In this document: one piece after another, positions 56,701-64,000 of the stretch | Layout of the letters: the number at the start of each line of letters is the position of its first letter | Position numbering within the stretch: the first letter of the stretch is position 1 | NCBI GenBank assembly: GCA_038363925.1 | Contig: JAQQWL010000015.1 | Coordinates: 372,001 to 436,000 of the forward strand | From: Apiospora phragmitis | Lineage: Eukaryota > Ascomycota > Sordariomycetes > Amphisphaeriales > Apiosporaceae | DNA length: 64,000 nt | Direction: 5' to 3' | Program-made: the position numbers and the translations under genes | The notes under the pieces: generated by a model | Databases searched by the model: none | Told to the model about the DNA's origin: nothing | What the model saw: only the letters and a program-made list of their open reading frames with translations

Positions 56701-59700
56701 AGAGTCCTTACGTATGTTGATGATATCGCTCCACTGTACGGACTCCGACGTGCACTCTACGAAGGATTCTCAATGGGTTTTCTCACCTTGTTGAGTAAGC
56801 AGTCGGAAGACATTCTGGTGCCCGAGATTCGACTTCATTTGCTGGAGAAGCGCGGTAACCCGAAAACGTTGCTGTCTCAACAGCCGAAGCACCCCAACGA
56901 CGGCAGGCAATATGTCCGGTTCCAGAACAAGAATAAGGATCGACACTACTGGCTGCTCCAGGGTGAAGAAGTCCCGCGGGAAAGGGATGATTATATCATT
57001 ACCCCATCAGTAGAGAGAAATCTTCTGAACTTGGTTCGTGCAACCTCGACCCGGCGATTCCCAGTCCTCATTCAAGGTCCGACTTCGGCAGGAAAGACCA
57101 GTATGATCGAGTTTCTGGCCAATTACAGTGGCAATAAGTTCGTCCGTATCAACAACCACGAACATACCGATCTTCAGGAGTATCTCGGTACCTATGTTTC
57201 TGGCGCCGATGGGAAGCTGCACTTCCAGGAGGGCCTGTTAGTCCAGGCTCTTCGTCAAGGCCATTGGATCGTTCTAGATGAACTTAACCTCGCGCCAACT
57301 GATGTATTAGAGGCGCTGAACCGCTTGCTTGACGACAATCGAGAGCTTCTCATCCCGAAACTCAGGAAGTCGTGCGCCCCAATGAGAACTTCATGCTCTT
57401 TGCCACTCAGAACCCTCCCGGTCTCTACGGCGGACGCAAGGTCTTATCTCGCGCTTTCCGCAATCGTTTCCTGGAACTTCATTATGACGATATCCCCGAG
57501 GACGAGCTAGAGACTATCCTGCAGAAGCGCAGCGTACACACGGCGCCATTCGGACTGCAAGAGGATTGTCCAAGTGTATAAGGAGTTGTCAAGACTGCGA
57601 CAGACCAACCGCTTATTCGAGAACAAGGACAGTTTCGCGACCCTGAGAGATCTGTTCCGATGGGCGCTTCGCGGAGCAAACACTCGTGTTCCAACGCTGC
57701 CTGGGGCTACGCCCAGAGAGGAGATGGCAAACCAAGGCTTTATGCTCCTTGCGGAACGTGTGCGGAACGAAGAAGAGCGCATAGCCGTCAAAGATGTCAT
57801 TGAGACTGTTTTCCACAGTAACAAGAACAGCGATGGCTCGATGAAGAAAGACAAGCCCTCAATCGAGCCTCAACTGCTTTACAGCGCAAGGAGGTCTCCA
57901 TACCTTACGCAACTCTCGGTCGAGAATGCACAGGGTGTCGTCTGGACACAGGCTATGCGCCGTCTCTATGTTCTGGTGGCGCAGGCCCTTTCCAACAACG
58001 AGCCTGTACTTCTTGTTGGTGAGACAGGCTGCGGCAAAACGACAGTTTGTCAACTGCTAGCAGAGGCACTCGGAAAGGAGCTGCATATTGTCAACGCCCA
58101 CCAAAACACAGAGACAGGTGATTTGATCGGATCTCAGCGGCCTGTGAGAAACCGAGGTGCTATCGCAGATACTTTGAGACAGGATCTTGTTCAAGTATTC
58201 CAGATGCTCCAGCTTGAAGTGAGGGACGATCTTGACGAGCTTTTGCAACGTTATCATGCCCTCGAGAAAAGCCAGCTGGAAGGGATACCCGAGGACATGC
58301 GCCAGAAGATCGAAGCTGCCGAGATTAAGAGCAAGGCTCTGTTTGAGTGGGCAGATGGAAGCTTGGTTCATGCCATGCGCAGTGGCCAGTACTTCTTGTT
58401 GGATGAGATTTCGTTGGCCGACGATTCCGTCTTGGAAAGACTCAACTCCGTCCTGGAGCCTTCGCGGACCTTGCTTTTGGCCGAGAAGGGTATAGACAAC
58501 TCATTCGTCGAGGCAACTGAGGGTTTCCAGTTCTTCGCCACAATGAACCCGGGCGGTGATTTCGGCAAGAAAGAGCTTTCCCCAGCGTTGAGGAACAGAT
58601 TCACTGAGATCTGGGTCCCCGGTCTCTCCGCCGACGAGGATGTTATGCAGATCGTCTCTTCGAAACTCAACCCAAAGCTTCGAAGCTTCGCCAAAAGCAT
58701 CGTCAAGTTCTCCTATTGGTTTGGCCAGCAGTTCCGTTCAACGTCCACTGCTGCTTTTTCCATCAGAGACATCTTGGTATGGGCGCGGTTCATCAACGAG
58801 TCGACACATATTAGCCCCGTTTCTGCCGTCATCCACGGAGCTGCCACCGTCTTTATTGATACATTAGGCGCTAACCCCTCGGCACTTATTGCAATTGACC
58901 CTAAAAGCATGGATGGCCAGCGCCAACAATGCCTCGACAAGCTCTCTGAGCTCCTAGGTTGTGACGCGACGAAAATCTACAGGGCACCCTTGGAACTATC
59001 AATAGAAGCTGGCAAGCTCACCATTGGCGATTTCAGTATAGCCCGTGCTGCCAATGATAACTTCGAGACGGGATTCGCTCTCCATGCGCCAACTACGAAG
59101 CTAAATGCCATGAGGGTCATCAGAGCGCTCCAGGTGCAGAAGCCAATCCTCCTCGAAGGAAGCCCTGGTGTGGGTAAGACCACTCTGGTTAGTGCTTTGG
59201 CGCGGGCTTGCGGCCAACCCCTAACGCGCATCAACTTGTCCGACCAAACTGATCTGATGGACCTGTTTGGTACCGATGTGCCCGTCGAAGGTGCCGAAGC
59301 TGGTCACTTTGCATGGAGGGATGCGCCCTTTTTGCGTGCAATGCAGAGCGGTGAATGGGTTCTCCTGGATGAGATGAATCTTGCGTCCCAATCCGTTTTA
59401 GAAGGTCTGAACGCCTGTCTTGATCATCGTGGAGAGGTTTACATCTCAGAGCTTGATCAGACCTTCAAGCGCCATCCTAACTTCCGGCTCTTCGCTGCCC
59501 AGAACCCACATCATCAAGGAGGCGGTCGAAAGGGTTTGCCAAGCTCTTTTGTTAACCGATTCATCGTCGTCTATGCCGATGTGTTCACCGAGACCGATTT
59601 GCTCATGATCGCACAGCACAATTTCCCTGATGTCTCCGCCGAAACTGTCAAGAACCTGATCTCCTTCATATCAAGCCTTGACGAAGAGGTTGTCGTCAGG

Positions 59701-62700
59701 AGATCATTCGGTGCCTCAGGGGCTCCTTGGGAATTCAACTTGCGAGACACCCTGCGCTGGCTTCAATTGCTTACATCTCAAGATCCCTTGCTGGCCACTG
59801 CCAAGGTCGATGATTTCCTGGATATCGTCATTCGCCAACGCTTCCGTGGTGTTCACGACCGACAATTCGTCAACAAGCTATTTGCCAATGCATTCCAATC
59901 CGCCCCGAAAGACCATCAATTGTACCACAACAGGAGCTCTACCATCCTGCAGACTGGACTTGCACTTCTCCAGCGTGATCCCCTCGTACAGCTTTCAGCA
60001 CCTCCGTGCATTGACGAAGTCGTCAGACTCCATGAGATCGAGTCACTCTTGATTTGCATCAAGCAGAACTTGCCATGCATCCTCGCTGGCCCGTCCGGAA
60101 GTGGCAAGTCTACACTTCTGCAGCATATCGCATCTCTCGTCGGCAAGCCCCTGGTGGTTTTCCCCATGAATGCCGATATCGATGCCATGGATCTTGTTGG
60201 CGGCTTTGAACAACATGATCCTCTCCGCGAAGTCAATCAAACCTTGAAGGAGCTTGAGGAGGTCGTCCGGGAATCCGTTCTCAAGACGGTCCCTCAGGCT
60301 TCCCCGCAAGCTGCTGTAGACCTACTCAATGCCCTCGAAAGCCGAGATGAACGAGCCGACGCATCTCAATACTTGACATCGAAGCTCCAGAGCCTCCGCA
60401 GTCAGATTCAATCTGGCACACCGCTCGCCGATCTTGTGAACAAGACGCATTCACTCCTATCCCAAGAGAATGGCGTCCGCGATCCTACATTCGAGTGGCT
60501 TGATGGTATTATTGTGAAAGCCCTGCAGAAGGGAGAGTGGTTGGTCTTGGACAACGCGAACCTTTGCAGCGCTTCTGTATTGGACAGACTGAACTCTTTG
60601 CTTGAGCCTAACGGTTTCCTAATCATCAACGAGCATTGTGGTCCCAATGGAGAGCCTAGGATCATCGAGCCGCATCCGGACTTCAGGGTTTTCTTGACCA
60701 TGGATCCACGATATGGCGAACTCTCTCGAGCCATGCGAAACCGTGCTATCGAAATTTATCTCGATCATGTCGATGTTAGTACGCCGGCTCATATCCACCG
60801 AATGGCTCAAGTCGAATCAAACCTGCGGCGATTCGAAACTCTGGACTCTGCGCTTCTGCTGGATGTAAGCGAAGACAAGTTGCCATTTGGCCAAATTGCT
60901 GCCGACAGTCTTTCCAAGGCTGATATGCCTATTTATGAGCAGTATCGCGCCGTGGCCAAGACGAAGATCCTTCCCAGAGATTCTGATGTGGTCTCAAGCT
61001 ATTCCAAGAGCATTCATACGACCTATGATCACCGTCTAGAGCCTCTCGAGCAGTCCTTGGCATCAGACTCGTTGGTGACAGTTGAGCTCGATGCAGCTAT
61101 CCAAAAGATGCACGGTTCCCTGGATCAGTCCATTTCGGTGGGCTTTGGGTCTGTTCAGCCCCGGCATCCCCTACAGAACTCTGCCATTGTATCGTTGCTG
61201 CAAGGATCCGACACGGGGCTTCCAATGTGGCTGGGTGTATGCTATGAAGTGTCGCTGAACCTGATCAGGGCCCAAAAGCACCTACGCGATCAGCAGGTTC
61301 AAGCACAGGGACGACAGCCTTCACTACTTAATCGTCTGCAAAGATCTTCTCTATCTGGCAGTCTTGCGGCTGTGTCCAAAGACTCGACTGTTGGCGCTTA
61401 CAAATTCCTGCATGGTACTCTACAAGCCTTCGAGGCCTTCCTTTGTGGACAAATCGCCAACCCCGGGCCGTGGCAGCAGCGAGCCCATGTTCTCGGCAGC
61501 GTGATGCTTTATTGGTGGCGAACTTTCCATCTGCTGTCAATCCAGACAGCAACGTTCGAGAAGTTCGACGAAGCACGCTTTCAAGCCCATCTTGGCCAGG
61601 GTGCAGACACGCTGGCAAAATACCTCGGCCAAACGCAAGACGCTGTTATGCACGAACTTCTTACTTACTTGATTAGAGGTTTGAATGAGAGTTTCGTTAC
61701 TGGCTTCAAGTTGAGTACTGGCCTGAGCATGGAGCCATTGTGGAAGGCTTATAGACCTCTCCCCATCACCAACGCCAACACAAGCGAGATGGTCCAGCGC
61801 ATCGAATCACTGGCGCCCAAGTTCGATAAGGTCAAATGGAACACGCGGGCGACTGCTAAGAACCTTTCTCAGATCATGACTTCTCTTGTCCAGGTCTATG
61901 GCATTGTCCGCAATGATGAGCCGAACTGTGGCGATCTCATTGAGAGTCTCGACACCGAGATTGAGAAGCTCGCCGCTCAGGTCGACGAAAAGGAGTATAT
62001 CCCGCCGAATCTTACCAAGGAGTTTGAATACCTTCGTCAAATAGTTGTCCTGGAGTCTCTTGTCGCGCAAAAGGCGTTACCAGCTTTGGACGAAATGGTC
62101 GCCCTTTCGGATCTGCCCATACTTGCACAAATGCGCCTGCAGAGCGCCACTCCGACGTCCAAACCCTTGCAATTGATCGGATATCTCATGGGAACAAAAT
62201 CATCCCGCCCAATCGCCGAGGACAAGCAATTTGAATTGTCACACCCATGGACTGAGAGTCTGTCAACCAATATTGCCTCGAAGCTTGCCAATATCGATTC
62301 CGCGACACTTCAGTCTTTGGCCATGCTTGAGGCCGAACTCCCTGTATTGGCCAATCAGATCTCGAATTATTCTGAGTCTGTGACTAGTGACTCCGTGGAA
62401 AAGCTAAGTGACGTGTTGTTGATGCTCATGAGAAGTACAGTAACTACATTGGGTCCGGACTTCGCAGCAGCATTTGCCGCGCTGCAGCGGGAGCTGACAG
62501 AGGATCTTCAAGAAGCCCAAGTCAGCTTCGACGAGAAGGGGCTACACTATGAGTCGCTGCGATCTATGCAGATATACGGCGACAACGGACACCTTCCACA
62601 CATGGTCTCGCAGCATTTCGTCCCTTCTCTGGTTTCTTTGTTCGCGGCCAAGAGAGAGAATCGATCCAAGCGAGCTCTCCTAGCCAATGCATGGCTACAC

Positions 62701-64000
62701 TTCTCATTGGCGTTGGTAAAGCTCTACATTCCTGATAAGATGTATGACCCCCAGCTACGACCAATGGTCGACTTGGAGAGTTACGAGGAACATGTCAGTA
62801 GCCTCGACGCGCAGTTGTCCTCTATCAAGCGGTTCGGGGTCTTCTTCACTGGACAGCCCAACAACCTCAGAGGAGAGCTCATCGAGGAGGAGATTCGCGT
62901 TCTTGGAGACAAGCCTGCCCTCTCCGAAACAATATACCGATCACCGTCAAACGACGAGCAAACATCAGAACACCGCGCCATCCAAGGCGAATTCAATGGC
63001 GTGCTCAAGGCTGTTCTTGGTGCCGATGTCTTGTCTGCACTTTCCCAGCACTGCTTTGGATCTGAAGTTGCAACCCAACAATTGCAGGTCATCCGCCAGA
63101 ACGTTGCGCAGATCGTGGCCCGACTCACCTTGCCCAAGTCTAACCACTACGAGGATCTGGGTATGCCTGCCATCAACATACTTCACTGCTTGGATATCGG
63201 ACTTTCCTTGGGTGAAGGAGCACCACTCGTGGGCAACAGCACTGAGTCCACTTCGAAGTCTTTAAGCCAATGTGTGCCCTTCATGGACGGTACTCTCGCG
63301 GGCTTCTCCAACGAGGGAGCGAAGCCGAAAGGAATGGACCTCCTGAGATATGCTGCCACTTGCATTGCCGTAGAAGGGCCTGGTTCCCTCAGCCCTTCGT
63401 TACGTGACGCAGTGTTCGAGGCAGTCCATTCTTTCTATGGCCAGTGGAGTCTCAAACTCGGATCCGATCGCAAAGCCGAAGAAGAGAAAAGAAGCTTGTA
63501 TCGGTTCAAGGGGAGCTTCGAGGATGAAGAGGCTGCCGAACAAGCCGCCTTCGATGAATTGTTCCCAACCTTCGATGCCGACAGTGAATCGAATGGCAAC
63601 GCCAAACCACCACCAGTCCGTGATGCGAGAGCTCTAGCAATAGAGCTAGCGAGGCTCCATCGAAACATCTTCTTGGCCCCTCTCGCCCCAACTGAGAGTG
63701 TCAAGGGCCTTTGGGGCTCTGCACTTCGGCAGGCTTCCAGAGAGCAGGCGTCAGACTTGTCCGACCGTACCCTGCTTTCCCCTGCTATTCAAGTTTTGCA
63801 TGACAAGATGTCTGATTACAACGCCAATGAGACCCGCGCCAGCTACAATTTCTACACTAGTGAGAACTTGCCTGAAGCCCGCAAACTCGTCAGCTTGGTC
63901 AATGATACTCGGGCCCGTTTCCGTCAGTTGCAGAAGGTGGAGGAAATTGGCCACTTGCAACCATTGGAAGACGTCGTTCAAGCATGTGACGATGTCCTAG
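53764..64000 (+). CDS. mdn1: Midasin AAA ATPase (MDN1/REA1), 3' end outside window
   Basis: Midasin is the giant nuclear AAA+ ATPase that strips assembly factors from pre-60S ribosomes. From the start at 53764 one frame runs to the window end, about 3,400 of roughly 4,900 expected residues. Six Walker A motifs mark the ring: GLAGSGKT (residue 323), GETGIGKT (654), GPTSAGKT (1105), and at bases 58018 GETGCGKT, 59158 GSPGVGKT and 60088 GPSGSGKS. Walker B motifs such as WVLLDEINLASPD and WVLLDEMNLAS follow, plus sensor segments (FATQNPPGLYGGRK). The linker starts near 60900. Between about 57355 and 57555 the conserved reading lies in another frame: one base missing at about 57354-57357, one extra at about 57550-57558. 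The acidic region and MIDAS domain lie beyond the window. No intron is seen. Confidence 0.95.

Overview
The window is nuclear DNA of a filamentous ascomycete (Pezizomycotina, probably a Sordariomycete). The evidence is short GT-AG introns (about 45-120 nt, one of 264 nt), GC-rich third codon positions and the gene content: HET-domain proteins, a fungal_trans regulator, a secreted class II-type peroxidase, NAD-glutamate dehydrogenase, HAT1, CTK3 and midasin. I cannot name the genus. No rRNA, tRNA, CRISPR array or intact transposon is visible.

Layout. 1-25 kb is accessory DNA dominated by broken genes: a fungal_trans regulator relic, an F-box/LRR-like relic, an intact heme peroxidase (5248-6960), a wax-synthase/MBOAT-like acyltransferase relic (7260-8610), an AT-rich stretch, a HET-domain relic (11352-13931), kynureninase with one frame break (14968-16511), a CorA-like two-TM relic (16794-18146), and an alpha-kinase relic and ankyrin relic head to head (19011-21538). 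21.5-26.2 kb has no gene and ends in the promoter and leader of NAD-GDH (26261-29611). 30.7-45.3 kb mixes accessory and conserved genes: a GH78-like rhamnosidase, a multispanning membrane protein, an MFS transporter, a second HET relic, a secreted SRPBCC protein and an ATX2/ZIP9-like transporter. 46-64 kb is a compact core block: HAT1, P5C reductase (PRO3), CTK3, mitochondrial bL12m and midasin (MDN1), the last running off the right edge.

How genes relate. HAT1 (histone acetylation), CTK3 (RNA polymerase II CTD phosphorylation) and MDN1 (60S assembly) are nuclear growth genes. P5C reductase and NAD-GDH meet at glutamate, and kynureninase feeds NAD synthesis. These are neighbours, not an operon. 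The HET, CorA-like, alpha-kinase and ankyrin relics between 11 and 21.5 kb resemble an eroding allorecognition/signalling island.

A key caveat: single-base frame breaks occur even in genes expected to be essential or conserved (NAD-GDH, HAT1, MDN1, ZIP, kynureninase). Many are therefore probably assembly indels. Relics that also carry in-frame stops explainable by C-to-T/G-to-A change are more likely true pseudogenes.
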